From NCBI GenBank assembly GCA_019925095.2, contig CM034411.1:12648001-12712000 (forward strand): DNA of 64,000 nt, written 5' to 3'. Under the pieces are notes generated by a model. The model was not told the DNA's origin. It ran no database searches and was given only the letters and a program-made list of their open reading frames with translations. The stretch is from Dendrolimus kikuchii. Lineage: Eukaryota > Arthropoda > Insecta > Lepidoptera > Lasiocampidae. A program made the translations under genes and the position numbers. This document shows, in pieces, positions 9,182 through 21,011 of this stretch; within the stretch, counting starts at the first letter, position 1, and each line of letters opens with the position of its first letter.

Positions 9182-9548
9182 CTGACTAGGGTTGAGACTG
9201 TAAAAATTTACATGCCGGTTTGGTTTAGTGTGTTTAGAAAATTTAACTCTTAAGGGGGATGATAAAGGGATAAAAGTTTGTATACAAATCCGTAATTTTC
9301 AAAGTAAGAAGCATAATATTTTATGTATCTGCTTCTGGTTAGAAATAAATGCACACATATATAGGGGTTTTTGTGAATTATACCTCTAAAGTGGTTGAAA
9401 AGCGGCTACCTTTTAGCTTTTTTTTGACTACTCAAACTCTGACATATTATTTATTTAATATTTTATGAGCCATTGATATTATAATGTATGAATGTATATT
9501 GCAATTGATAAACGACATGACAATTCCAGACAATTTATTTTCACATAT
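9182..9548. repeat. Decayed dispersed repeat, possibly Helitron-type
   Basis: The phrase AACTCTTAAGGGGGATGATA near 9243-9265 and CTCTAAAGTGGTTGAAAAG near 9385-9403 resemble internal sequence of short insect Helitrons (compare 57430-57450). No ends are visible. Confidence 0.35.
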
Positions 9549-9561
9549 TACTAGTAAAAAT

Positions 9562-9884
9562 CGGGGTGAAGGTAAGGAAAGGAATGCTCCGGTGGTTCGG
9601 GCATGTGGAAAGAATCCATGATGAAAGAATTATTAAACAGATATACAATGCAAAAGTGGATGGATGCAGAAGTCGTGGAAGGCCATGACACACCTTCCAT
9701 GATCAAATTGATTGTGTACTAGCAGAAGGTGATGTCAGGAGCCTTAAGAACTGACGAGCGTGCATGACAAGAGCTATGAATGTCAAAGAAGCAAGTGAGG
9801 TGTGTAAGAATAAGCCTGAATGGCGCTCTGTTGTTCGTGCCTACCCCACAAGGGAACTGGCGTGAAGTTATGTATGTATGTATG
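9562..9884 (+). mobile_element. 5'-truncated RTE-like LINE, copy T1
   Basis: C-terminal LINE coding sequence, with MLRWFGHVER-type text in one frame, followed by a short 3' UTR (GGGAACTGGCGTGAAGTTATG) and (TATG)n. It is flanked by a perfect 13-bp target-site duplication TACTAGTAAAAAT (9549-9561 and 9885-9897). In-frame stops make it non-coding. Other copies are at 11759, 14012, 14330, 31819 and 35996. Confidence 0.85.
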
Positions 9885-9897
9885 TACTAGTAAAAAT

Positions 9898-11444
9898 TTG
9901 GGAATCATATATTACAGGTAACTTTTATTGTTACATTTTTTACGTTTACTTTAATTTGTGTATAGTTTATTTTTTAACGCTTGTCAATTACAATATACAT
10001 TATATCAGTGACTCAAAATATGACTATTTTTAACCATACAACTTTTGTTATTGCTGTATTTGTTCCCTTTATAAAGCTCTGTTTACGCTAAATATTTCTA
10101 AAGACCGTTTTTCATAATTAACTCAAAGAATACCATCGACGCTAATGTCTGGTCAACCAAGTCACAGACGAAGCCAACTTGAGCCTACGAAGACTGCCAA
10201 ATGTTGCCAACATGTGCGGGAGGGACGCCGAACTTCAAAATAATACATTGCACGATATCAACAATTTTATTTCACTTTCAACCTCTAAACACAATTTCAA
10301 TCATCAACTTTATATTTCACTTTAACCTTTACAGGTACATAAATCACGGTCGAATGCCGGTTTCTATCAAACATTAATCGTTTTTATATTTTTTTGCTAA
10401 AACCAACCGATTTCCGTAAACGGTCGGTAAATCAAGTGGCGCCATCTTTAAACAGCGAATGTTCGCGGAAATAAGATTTTCATAACAATACAACTATACT
10501 CTACTACTACTGGATAAGAATGGCTACTCAGCCGGAGCAAACCCAGATAAAACCGAAAACCGACAAGTTGATAAGCAGACGTTATCTGTTAGCCATCAGG
10601 TGATTTTTTTACCGGAATAATTAACAACCAGTAGCCGGATGGCTAAGTTTTTGTAATATTGGAGGATTACCCACTGCTACTCAAGACTCTATCCTCCTCA
10701 AAACCTTAAGTGGAAAACAAATTACGTACACAAAAACAACGATCAATATCCAAATAAGCAATACCAGAAAAATGTTTAAACCAGTTAATTCTTTACTGAC
10801 ATCATCGTTCTTAACTTCCGAACTAACCAAGTTAAAAGGCGTCACGAGGGTGGATTAAGGAGATAATTCACCAGGGGGTGCCGCTTTCAATGGCTTTAAT
10901 TAACGATTATAAGTGCTAAAGTTTTCAATTGCCCCTTCCTTTCAGCGCTTTAATGGAGATTTTAAGGCGATTACAAAAAAAATGGATTGTAAATTTTCTT
11001 TCTATACATCCTTATTCATATTGTCAATTGTTAAAGTAATAAAACCGAGAAATAAAAAGGATTATAAAATTTTATAAACTACATCCGAAATTAATTAAAA
11101 ACATATGAAGATTCGTGTAATAAATGGTATTTAATGTACAAGCATACATTTAGGATATCTTTTAAATTATAATTTGAACAAATCTTCATTATAAATCCGA
11201 CAATAGCACAGTGAATAAGATAAGAACATACATGAATATTGTTCGTACAATAAGCTTCACAGACGTCCGATTCGTTCGGAAGTCAAGCGAGTAGTAAAAG
11301 TAATGCACCACGACCATTTCGATAGTGCCACTCGAATGATGTGACCGCTACACTATCCTCTTTCTTGCAAATTATTTGTAACAAACAGAAGCATTACTAC
11401 CAATATTTGTTCACTTTCCACTCGCCGAATCGTTGCATACGTTA
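9898..11444. other. Unassigned AT-rich stretch
   Basis: No ORF of note and no repeat I recognise. A 12-bp imperfect inverted repeat (TTAGCCATCAGG and CCGGATGGCTAA) lies near 10590-10645. Host intergenic or intronic DNA is the default reading. Confidence 0.4.
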
Positions 11445-11650
11445 TCTATATTAATATTATAAAGAGGGAAGATTTGTGTTTTTGTATGTTTGTAACGAAT
11501 AAACTCAAAAATAACTGGACCGATTTCAAAAATTCTTTCACCATTCGAATACTACATTATCCCTGATTAATATAGGCTACATAAAAATTAGGGATCCCTA
11601 CCAAAACTTCAATAATGTAACCCATCAACCTAATATTTTGTTCACATTCA
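11445..11650 (+). mobile_element. Helitron 5' end fragment
   Basis: Begins TCTATATTAATATTATAAAG after an A and stays similar to the Helitron at 58816 for about 180 bp (ATTCTTTCACCATT, TAGGGATCCCTACCAAAAC, AATGTAACCC). No CTAG 3' end was found, so it is 3'-truncated. Confidence 0.6.
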
Positions 11651-11758
11651 AACTACAGAAGTACATTCAGCCAACAGTTGGAAGTAGTTGGATGTAGAGA
11701 GTGTATTTTACGGAAATGTTCAATTTGATTTTAGATGGAATTTGCAGACATTTCATAC

Positions 11759-11842
11759 ATACATACATACATAACTTCACGCCAGTTCCCTTGCGGGGTA
11801 GACACGAACAACATTCATCGTGGTTGGATGGTGGTGGTGGAT
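11759..11842 (-). mobile_element. Ultra-short RTE-like LINE insertion, copy T2
   Basis: Only about 84 bp: (CATA)n, then AACTTCACGCCAGTTCCC, then about 30 bp (GGTTGGATGGTGGTGGTGG) not found in other copies. It is flanked by a perfect 14-bp duplication CAGACATTTCATAC (11745-11758 and 11843-11856), which proves it is a separate insertion. Confidence 0.82.
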
Positions 11843-11859
11843 CAGACATTTCATACTGT

Positions 11860-12689
11860 TTAAAAATATTATTTTATCTCAGAATATATATATATAGCTT
11901 TTGAAGAATGACTTGACACGTTTCTACACATGCAGTGGTAGGTGGTAATACATTCCATAAAATTCTACTCTATTTTGATACTTGTTATGTTTTAGGCATC
12001 CTGGCTGTATACTAAACCCTGTAAAAACCTCGCGAACATTATATATAAGCCTCACGGTACAGGATTATTACAGGCAGCAGGCTGTTGATCCCCTATTATT
12101 ACAGATACACAAAGACGATAGCCATTTACCATCAGGTGCATCGGCAACCCCCTTGACATTAGCAATAGAAGCAGTCGTTTATACGCGAGCTTCCCTACTT
12201 ATTAACTAATTGTATTTTAAAGCATTATTAGCTATCCCTGGTAGGTATTTGCATAGAATATAAATGCAGAAAACGAAGGGGATATTACTTGAATTTTAAA
12301 TAAGCGAGGCCATTCACCGCCATGATATCCTGGCATTAAATGGAAATATAAGGGGACTGATGGAGGAGTGGTGGGGGGGGGGGGGGTGTGTTGTTGGGCT
12401 AAAAGGTAAGGTATAGTCTTTATACATACATTTAAATACGCCTATATTTTGTTTAGTCAGAGAAAGAATATTCATAGAATTTTTTCGTCCCCCAATTTTT
12501 AGGGTCTGCAGTCAATTTCGCAAAATCGAAAGCCTTATGCAAACAATCGTCACTTACGTCATAAAAATACTATGTCACAGTAGTCTTTATTTTAAACTAC
12601 CAGTATTAATGGGGATGCAATTTGGCAGAAAGTTTTATTTTAAATGTCACTAAATAACAGTGCAGTGAAATTGCGAAACAGATGAATAC
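11860..12689. other. Unassigned stretch with a G homopolymer
   Basis: Holds a G run of about 14 near 12374-12388 and a possible family-P-like tail relic near 12110-12150 (GATAGCCATTTACCATCAGG). No gene was recognised. The 75-codon frame at 11982-12209 is not convincing. Confidence 0.4.
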
Positions 12690-13155
12690 TGTAGCAAGCC
12701 GATACTAATCCTTTGCAGGTGTCTTATTACCCCTTTGAATTTGAGTGATCTATTATTCGCGTTAAACTCTTTGTTCACGCCGCCATAAGACGTCATAAAA
12801 CCTGCTTTCCTGTGTTGGTATTTCATGCGAATTCACTGACCATTTAATGATTTCAAGAACCTGTGGCCATGTGTAATTTAAGAACAGATGAGGGTCGGTC
12901 AGTCGGGAAATGGGTCAGTTGTGTTCTGACTGCGAACGAAGCGTTACCTAGTTGCACTTTGGGAGCAAGTATCTTATAAGGACGAACTTTGCGCAATTTA
13001 TGTCATAACGATTTTCTGCCATACGGTTTGCTTTTGTTGTTTTCGGCTACACTTGTAAGAACTGTGAATTACGTGAGTGTACTTCTAATAAACTTTGTGA
13101 TAACTCCAACGAATTTTCGAATTTAAATTCTACAAATCCCTGCAAATTCGTAACA
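12690..13155 (+). repeat. Solo LTR, family B
   Basis: 466 bp with ends TGTAGCAAGCC and TCGTAACA. Similar along its length to the inverted copy at 32912-33370: CCGATACTAATCC, GACGTCATAAAACC, ATTTTCTGCC and ACTTCTAATAAAC are shared. The TG...CA termini, the poly(A)-signal block and the absence of internal genes indicate a solo LTR. Flanks are ATAC and ATAT, a 4-bp duplication with one mismatch. Confidence 0.75.
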
Positions 13156-13368
13156 ATATTAAGGATAGTCTTCGTACACTTAACTGAAGGTTGATATTTT
13201 TTTCCTTATAAATAGTAACGTGGGGATCGCTTGTTGTGTCTTGAAAAATCTTAAAGATGCTCGTTAGTAACCTTTTTATTTAAATCCATAGATGGAGAGA
13301 GAGGTACATGTTTCAAAATTCGGATAAAGTGGCGCCCCCTATAAATTTGTAGTTACTATTGAACGGAA
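13156..13368. other. Spacer without recognised feature
   Basis: AT-rich, no assignment. Confidence 0.4.
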
Positions 13369-13670
13369 TATATAATAACAGCCCATAAACGTTCCACTGC
13401 TGCGCTTGGGCTTTCCATTATAGGGAGAACGGACAGTATACTCGCCACGCTTGATCAAGGCGGATTGGCAGGTTCGACACATCGGTTGTCTCGGATATGC
13501 AGGTTTCATCGCGATGTTTTCCTTCACTGTTGTTAGCGCGTTATAATTGTAACAATACGCACATTAGATCGAAAGACTGCCTAAGAGGTGCATGCGTTCT
13601 GGCTAGGATTCGAACCGGCGCCCTTTGAGTTTCGAGACGGGTGCGCTAGCCATTATGCAACTACGACTTA
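13369..13670 (-). repeat. tRNA-derived SINE, family S1, copy 2
   Basis: Best copy of S1. The B box GGTTCGAATCC is complementary to 13606-13616 and the A-box-like TTGCATAATGG is complementary to 13650-13660. The body reads GTGAAGGAAAACATCGCGAT and ends ACGTTTATGGGCTGTTATTA. The head resembles a tRNA but lacks a closing acceptor stem, so it is a SINE rather than a tRNA gene. Confidence 0.82.
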
Positions 13671-14011
13671 CTTACTTTGATAACGGTTAGATAATTAATA
13701 TATTACAGGTACATTTAGAGGATAATAATTATATCATTTCACAAAATACCTACCTCACGCCTCATTAATATCGGCCTTGCAAATTATCCTTGTTATAATT
13801 TCAGACAGTTCATTATAATCCGACTGACCTTTGCAGAGGGGACGAACGTACCTGGGAAAAGAAAACATGTAATTAGGATAATGTTTCCGTTTTAATTTCT
13901 AATTATTATAATATAAACATTTACAAAAAAAAACGACGCCGCTCCCCGTCTGTTCATTGTTTTATCTCAAAAAATACACCGTGACACTCAAAAATACCAA
14001 TTCATTCATTT
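13671..14011. other. Unassigned AT-rich spacer
   Basis: No ORF or recognised repeat. Confidence 0.4.
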
Positions 14012-14240
14012 ACATACATACATAACTTCAAGCCAGTTCCCTTGCGGGGTAGGCACGAACAACAGAGCGCCATTCAGGCCCATTCTTACACTCCTCACTT
14101 GCTTCTTTGACATTCATAACTCTTAAGGCTCCTGACATCACCCTCCGCTAGTAAACGATCAATTTGATCATGGAAGGTGTGTCGTGGCCTTCCACGACTT
14201 CTGCATCCATCCACTTTTGCATTGTATATCTGTTTAGTCA
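14012..14240 (-). mobile_element. 5'-truncated RTE-like LINE, copy T3
   Basis: Starts with (TACA)n and CATAACTTCAAGCCAGTTCC, and contains the end of the coding region in reverse. A roughly 10-bp TCATTCATTT on both sides may be the target duplication, but on the right it overlaps the element's own sequence. Confidence 0.75.
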
Positions 14241-14329
14241 TTCATTTAACCAATGCTTAATTTTAATACATTAACCCTTTTAGGGTATAAGCATGCTATT
14301 GTATTTTTTTATTATTTAAATATTATACA

Positions 14330-14429
14330 TACATACATAACTTCACGCCAGTTCCCTTGCGGGGTAGGCACGAAGGACAGAGCGCCATTTAGGCTTATTC
14401 TTACACACCTCACTTGCTTCTTTGACATA
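14330..14429 (-). mobile_element. 5'-truncated RTE-like LINE, copy T4 (100 bp)
   Basis: Holds only the last 100 bp of the LINE. It is flanked by a perfect 13-bp duplication TAAATATTATACA (14317-14329 and 14430-14442). Confidence 0.85.
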
Positions 14430-14824
14430 TAAATATTATACAATTGCCAATTATTACTAAAATATAAATATATTGTCTAGTGTCAAAATGTGTCATTTAA
14501 ATAGTCGTTAATTGAATAATAGGTCTTCCTCATCAAAAATACTTTTTAATTCAGTCATAGTTTTAATGTTTTTAAGAAAGAGAGAAAGCTTGTTGTTTAT
14601 TTTTACACCCATAACAAAAATACTGTTACTATACACATGCTTTACATCTAGAAATACGTAATGTGGTATTATGGCGTACACCTATGAAGGTATCATAGCT
14701 TTTTATGTATCCTCTGATCAAAATGCTTGGCTTCATAGATATATAAACCAGTATTACTAAGTTACCAGATTAATATGATACACACCACCATTCAGATATA
14801 TGGATAAAATACGGTAGGAATTTG

Positions 14825-14827
<3 letters not shown>

Positions 14828-14867
<40 letters not shown>
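14828..14867. repeat. (AT)n microsatellite
   Basis: About 19-20 AT units directly before a CTAG that may mark a Helitron end. Confidence 0.95.
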
Positions 14868-14868
<1 letters not shown>

Positions 14869-15060
14869 TAGTTGACTCGGCAAACGTTATTCAGACATAA
14901 AAATAGATAAAAAAACACCACAGGAGGGTGTAAAATACTTTACGACTATACAATCATACCTACCATATATACAAAAAAAAACCCGTTAAAATCGGTTAAA
15001 CCGTTTCGGAGGAGTTTTTTCGACCACAAACACCATGATACGAGGTTTTTAGATATTTGA
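14868..15060 (-). mobile_element. Helitron-like fragment
   Basis: CTAGTTGACTCGGCAAACG at the left edge matches the CTAG-plus-GC-rich ends of the elements at 40097 and 49873. AATCGGTTAAACCGTTTCGG near 14990-15010 is the kind of phrase found inside them. The other end was not located. Confidence 0.5.
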
Positions 15061-15683
15061 GATATATACTACCAATGCTGTAATGAAACCACGGAAAAAA
15101 TAAACATAAGGCCACCATATGTAATTGAGGGATTCAATCAGTTGCATATAACTTTAGTCCTTTAAATATAGCAGCCACACCTAAGTTTTACACCTTTCGT
15201 AGTTTTACTATAACATTGTATAGCGGCATAAGAAATAGATATACCATCTATGGAACCGTTGATCTATATATATACAGTCACATGTCAATTGTATTCAGGC
15301 TACATTTTTGCTAAAATTATTAAAAATCCCCTGTATAAAAATTATTAATAAAAAAAATGTAATCAAACTTTTACAAAAAATAGATAAAACGCTTTATAGC
15401 AAAATTAATTAAAACCTAGTGAACTTTTAGTTAGATATTCGAAATTTAATAATTTGTAAAGTTAAAACTTTGTTTAACTCTCACAAACTTGTTTGAAGGT
15501 CAAAACTTAAAAGGTAGACTTGAAAAAGATCCAAAGGCTAATTTTGTGTCGATCTGCAAATATAATTCTATCTTTAGGATGATATCTTTGTTATTTGCCC
15601 CCAGGGCGCTATGAACAATTAGCCTAAAAACAATCAAAATGTTTTGTTAACTGTGCAATAGGAATATTATCAATTTTACTTAA
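15061..15683. other. Unassigned AT-rich stretch
   Basis: No ORF or recognised repeat. Confidence 0.4.
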
Positions 15684-15810
15684 AACTTCGTTTCAACGGT
15701 TACTAAGCGTGATATTTATGAAGTTTCATTTTAATCTGATGTTTCGGTCCCTTTTCATAAGGCGTGGTCACAGAATGACTCAGATGTCATGTATAGTAGC
15801 TATTTTAAAG
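15684..15810 (+). repeat. Foldback-type repeat, decayed copy (family M)
   Basis: Shares CTTCGTTTCAACGGTT, ATGTTTCGGTCCCTTTTCAT and CAGATGTCATG with the copies at 39937, 43882, 50755, 53136 and 56305. Confidence 0.55.
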
Positions 15811-16054
15811 TTTTTGTATATGTTCAACCTGTTTTATTTTAATTCCTTCATTTTGTTTACGATTATTATTTACATTATCAACGAGTCGCCACGTTACTGG
15901 TTATTATTATACATACATTACATAGGATTTCTTCTCTCTGTAAAAGCTCTGTAAAATTGGTGTTTTTAACAAGTGATGAAGTATTTATAGACATTTAAGT
16001 TTTGCTTATAGAATAATTAAATATAATCTGAATCTGTATATCTACATCTCAGCC

Positions 16055-16125
16055 GAAGAACCGGGATATGTCGTGTATAATTCGGGACATCTGCGGCCTA
16101 CATTGGACTGGGATTGGCTGACGAC
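16055..16125 (+). repeat. RTE-type LINE 3' end relic
   Basis: CCTACATTGGACTGGGATTG followed by GCTGACGACTACAATGG matches the stop-codon region of RTE LINEs seen at 30060-30113 and 51770-51815 (GTCCAACAGTGGACTGC). Confidence 0.5.
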
Positions 16126-16161
16126 TACAATGGTTACAATGGTACAATATTCAAAAAATAA

Positions 16162-16332
16162 CTATTGTATTACGTATGGGATAATGTAAGTGTTAGTGAC
16201 TGTGATCAAATGGGTCTTCTTTATAGAGACAAAAATAAAACCGCTAACTCTAAGCTACATTATGCTGCTGCCACACCTGCATTAATGTTAAAGATTCAAA
16301 CAGTGGCCGAAAGCATTTTATTTAAAGCGTAA
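16162..16332 (+). other. Short open frame of coding-like composition, unknown
   Basis: The open frame from 16162 to a TAA at 16330-16332 reads DCDQMGLLYRDKNKTANSKL and continues to TVAESILFKA. Its composition is less AT-biased than chance frames nearby, but there is no clear splice acceptor, start codon or known motif. It could be a fragment of a mobile-element ORF or coincidence. Confidence 0.2.
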
Positions 16333-17526
16333 AAAAATAACGCCGTAAGCAAATACCCACATTGGTGTATATAACATTATACATAGGTTATCTATCAATG
16401 TTTCACTTCATTAATAATATCGCATCTCAAATAACGAAGCATTAAGTTTTAAAATAAAAACTGCGTAGTGAACTGTCACTCTTTAAGTTCCCGATAAAAA
16501 ATCTACGCAAGACTAATTTAATTTAAGAAGTATGTACAGTCGCGGAATGTAAATGTTCGTCACCTTAAAGTCGACTTTTGCTCGCACGAGTACAAGAAAC
16601 AATACTGCCAATATTTTAATAAATGTTACGTTTATAAAATTCAGAAACTTGAAAAAAGAAAATTGCAATGTTGACAATGACAGACGCTAACATTAAAAAT
16701 AAGAAATAAAGAGAATATAAACATTTCAGTTAACGTAAATATTAAAACCAATAAAAAGGTTTTACATATCTAAAAAAATTCTTAGACAAGATAAAAATCA
16801 AAAGTAAATATTAAACTTTATTGTCAAATAGTTAATCATAATTTTATGGGGAACAGTCTGTTCTGTGACTAAGTTTGAAAAGGTAACATGTGCTCGCGGT
16901 ACGTTAAATGAATCAATTTGAAAATTGGCGAACATTTTCATACCACGACTGTAGATACCCAGTTAATGTCACTTTGATGTCACATTGAACTTTCGTATAA
17001 CTTGTGCATAACTTGAGGACACGTTACGATAAAACATTTCAACAATTTCTTGAGTTATTATTTAGTAATAAATGAAATAACTGATAGGCTCGGTATATCG
17101 CACGCAAGTAAACAGTATGCTCGTTAAAAAAAAAATATTGCTACGAATTGTGTATACTTAGAATCCCTACAATCCTTAACTAGGTGTTTATTACTCTTGG
17201 TATTAAAATTATCAGTAATTCTTCTTATGGATTGTCTTAATTGTTCACTGTCATTTGTTCGCCTTAATTTTTTAAGTAAACGTCTATTGTTACACTTTTA
17301 GGCCTTTTTACTATGTTCCTTCATTATGGTTGTATGTTTATTTATTAATCACTTTCCCTAATTTCAATTTTTCTCAATTATTTGGGATCACCAAACTAGG
17401 GCTTCCTTCCATACTTGTTCATTATGTATTTGTGTACCAAATTACAACATAATCCTTTCGTTCTCAAAGCTAACCGAAAAAAAACTCCTTTTCAAGTTTA
17501 TATTGATTTAAGTACGGATTTCATGT
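16333..17526. other. Unassigned AT-rich stretch
   Basis: No ORF or recognised repeat. Confidence 0.4.
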
Positions 17527-17538
17527 TATTAGAAACTT

Positions 17539-17854
17539 TTTTATTGCTGAAGCACAGCAAATAGGCTGACGGCCCAACCGTGATGTAAAATGGTTACTGT
17601 CGCCTATGGACATTAGCAATACCAGAGGTGCTGGCAATGTACTGCCGGCCTTAAAAGAGAAACTGGAACCTGGCCTTTGATGACAGAACACAACTTAAAG
17701 TTGTTATGCCGGTATACTAGGCCAGGGGAGGTAGCCATCCAGTCGGGCAATTGCCCTAACACCTGGCTGTGGGTTCTTTTGTCATCTCTTATGACAGGCC
17801 GCCCGGCCGCAGGAATTAGTATTCTTTTTCCGTTCCTGCACGGAGAAGAAGTAG
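17539..17854 (-). repeat. Family P retroposon, copy 3, with target duplication
   Basis: A near full-length copy in reverse, from poly(T) to the start TGCAGGAACGG. It is flanked by a perfect 12-bp duplication TATTAGAAACTT (17527-17538 and 17855-17866), the signature of target-primed reverse transcription. Confidence 0.88.
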
Positions 17855-17866
17855 TATTAGAAACTT

Positions 17867-18769
17867 CTTGATACTTCACTTTGACTCTCTCGTTAAAGAA
17901 AAAGCGCGTCGTCTACAAAACCTTTTACAATCACAGAGTAATTTCGGCGAATTAGCTGTAATTTAATTAAAGTTTGGTTTCATGTGTGTTTTAATCTTCA
18001 TCAAACATTTCTGTGAATGTTTTAAGATTAGGGTTTCAAAATTTATCGTTTAGGTGCAGCAAACTCATTTAAAACGAATACAAAGAAACCTAGAATAATG
18101 CGTCTGAAGCAATAAAACTTATTAAACAACTTAAGATGAATAGAATAATAATAATACCTTTCGGGAGGTATGTGAAATAAACTTTTATGCGTGTATACCA
18201 CGTGCGTGTAATGAATATGGCGGTACTTCGGGCTGGAGGTGAATGCACAAGCGAGCCCAAAGCCCGGACAAGGGACGTTTGAGGATAGACCAGGGGTTTT
18301 TGTGGATATCCCAATCCGTGGTGTGGCAATAACATTTCTGCGGGAATGTTAGTGCCAATCCGACGAAGCGAATGTTACATACAGGCGGTGACTCTCCCCC
18401 CCCCCCCCCTCCGCCGCGCTGTTGATGGTCCTCAATCAAATTTCCCCCGTTTAAAAAAAAACTACAAGTATCATGGTAAAACAATACTAAGAATAACGAA
18501 TCGTTCAATAATAGTTATTTATGGTACTAAGGCGGTAAGTTGTTTTTTTAGAAACGAGCAGACCAATGTAAGACCAAGACGACGTCGGGGACTTACCATA
18601 GTCACGAGTTTGTAAAAATTAACAACCACGCGTGTATCATATAATAGTATAATATAAGTAATGAAACAAACATAAATAGCAGTCAAAAAGTCGTGACAAT
18701 CTTAGACGTTTCTAATATGAAAATGGCGCTCATGATCCTCTATCCTGGGCCGTCCGCCATATTCGATTT
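17867..18769. other. Unassigned stretch with a C homopolymer
   Basis: Contains a C run of about 14 near 18395-18408 next to CCGCCGCGC. Short open frames on both strands overlap and are not convincing. Confidence 0.35.
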
Positions 18770-19060
18770 ACAGTGAAGTAAAATTTTTTTTGATCGTATT
18801 CTACTCAGCAAACCCTTTAATTTGATACCCATATCATGGGAGTGCACAAAAACTACCTAGTCCGCAATCTTGGGCCGCATCCATCACATTGGATTTAGAA
18901 TGAGGTCACTTAGCTAATCATGCATTGTCATCCAAACTAAATGTGCATGCAAAGTTTCATCTCAATCGGTTGAGAGTAACTCCTTTAAAAATCAGTTGCA
19001 AGATTTAACCCGAACATACAAACCATTGCAAGTTAAATAAAAGCTTGTAATAAATGTAGC
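18770..19060 (+). repeat. Dispersed repeat, unclassified
   Basis: Contains TCATGCATTGTCATCCAAAC, TTTCATCTCAATCGGTTGAG and CATTGCAAGTTAAATAAAAG. I recall this combination as a repeated sequence in butterfly and moth genomes. A short related piece is at 26010-26075 (CATTGCAAGTTAAATATAAA). Confidence 0.5.
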
Positions 19061-19146
19061 GATGACTTTATTTCGATATTAGTTCTTTCGTCATGACTAG
19101 GAACGATTTCAGTATAAAGTTGGGTAATAATGTACTGTCAAAACCA

Positions 19147-19381
19147 TTTTTTTTTTATTGCAGGAGATCAGCAGACTGGCAGACGGCCCACTTGATGGAA
19201 AGCGGTTACCATCGCCTATGGACACTTGCAACACCAAAGTTGCTACAAATGTGCTGCTGCTCTCTTAAGGGAGACTGGAACCTGGTCACTAATGCCGGAA
19301 CACAACTCAAGGTTGTTATGGTAACATACTTTAGACCAGGGGTGGTAGCCATCCAGTCGGGCAAATGCCCTACCACCTGGC
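19147..19381 (-). repeat. Family P retroposon, copy 4 (truncated)
   Basis: Poly(T) then CAGGAGATCAGCAGACTGG, continuing to CCCTACCACCTGG where homology stops. The 5' quarter of the element is missing. Confidence 0.8.
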
Positions 19382-20171
19382 AAAATTGCCATAAAATGTA
19401 ATAAAACGTGTATTTTTGACCAGGATAACAAAGATACTTTATACGATATTATCTATTTTCTCATATTGTTACTCAAGGTGATGTCAATGTATACTGAATT
19501 TAAATTTCAACTTACATTATTGGATAAAAATTGTAAATAGCTAAAAGCCTATAGATCACGCAAGATGGCGCTAGCAGTCAAAACAAACAAATCAATTCAG
19601 TAGGGCCGCAACCCTCACCATAAGCGCACATGATTTATGTTAACATAAATACTAAATGTAAGTTGACACGCAAAGTTGTTTTTAATTTAGTTAATAAGTT
19701 CGGGAATTTTTCAACTTATGTCGTGGAGGGTTTGGAAATAGTTTTGTTAAAGTCTAAAAGAACAGCTATAAATAGTTCAGCTACTGCAATTATTACATTG
19801 TTGTGGTTTATTAAAATTATTGATGTTTAAAAATTATATCATGCTAGTGGATGTTTTGGGAATACAAAACGAACAGACAAAAGGTAGTTTATTTCTGTTA
19901 TTCAATTTGAATGAATCAATCAGAGCTATCTATATAAACACAACCTTGAAGCATACAATATTGAATACCGTCGTATCCCTTCAGTTCTGTGGCTTTTAAC
20001 CAAATTGATTCAATTTAGTGGATCCGTGATATTAATATAATAATCTGTTGGGTGTTGAATTTATACTATTTAAAAATCTATAGAGATAAATGAATTTGAA
20101 CTGTCATTTTGTAATGAAAAAAATAACAGCTTTTTACTAAATGCACTTGAAACTTGAAAGTATATACTGTT
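19382..20171. other. Unassigned AT-rich stretch
   Basis: A 66-codon frame at 19630-19830 has no recognisable content. Confidence 0.4.
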
Positions 20172-20682
20172 TGTTACGAGTTGTAGGATTCGAATTAAAA
20201 TGCCGTTGGAATTATTATAGAGTTTATTAGAACTATAATACAAACACGTATCAGACAGGTACAAATATAACCGAACGCAACAAGTCCAAACGTAATGCAG
20301 AAGATTCCATAAAAACGCGCAAAGTCCTTCACTAAATAGATTACCGAATGTAGTACACCCGTCTTGCTTCGCTCGTGGTTATCGCTAGACTGCCTGATCT
20401 GTCAATTGGGGCATTGCTTTATGCTGCACCAATGCAATTTGTCTGCCTGGCCGCGTGCACCGTATTTCCTAGAATCAGTTTGTACTTTTAAATCCGAGAC
20501 ACCTAGCAGTGATCACAATACAACAATAGGCCGTAAAAGATTACAATACACAATGGGCTGTTTTTTTATCACAAATTTTAAACACAAAGTAAACAAAAGT
20601 CCAAATGCCGAAAGGTAATAAAATGTATTTCTACAGGTATGCAGGTGTGAATTTGTCTTTTGTTGGCGTCTAGGTCGTAACA
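20172..20682 (-). repeat. Solo LTR, family A
   Basis: 511 bp with TGTTAC...GTAACA ends. It aligns with 26181-26714 along its length (AATGCCGTTGGAATTATTAT, GTTTATTAGAACTATAA, AATGCAGAAG, AATAAAATGT). No internal region and no clear target duplication (TGTT and ATAC). Confidence 0.78.
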
Positions 20683-21011
20683 ATACGGGACTTATACCAA
20701 TAAATCAATTTTTAAAAATTTTGTCTGTCTATCTGGATGTTTTTTTCTCGCCATCCACCGCCATGTATCAGGGCAGAGATCGTTTCAATTTTTTTTTATT
20801 ATTCCTTTAAATGGAAAATAAGTGTGGGCGTTTATTTTAATTTTAATATCTTTTTTTCTTATCCTATCTATATACATGTTCTTATTTTTCATTACATTTA
20901 TTTCTTTACTTAAAATCTAAGGCCTATCACTATAGTTTATTATTGCTTATTTCTATGTTTACAAATATATACTATATTATATATTGGCAACATTTTATTA
21001 GCTTTTATTTA
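20683..21011. other. Unassigned AT-rich spacer
   Basis: Nothing recognised. Confidence 0.4.

Noticed and set aside
13606..13660. Possible tRNA gene (good A and B boxes)
   Set aside because: No acceptor stem closes around the boxes, and the same head plus body recurs at other loci. It is a SINE.
16162..16332. Confident exon call
   Set aside because: Composition is suggestive, but no acceptor or donor or known family is visible. Kept only as a low-confidence entry.
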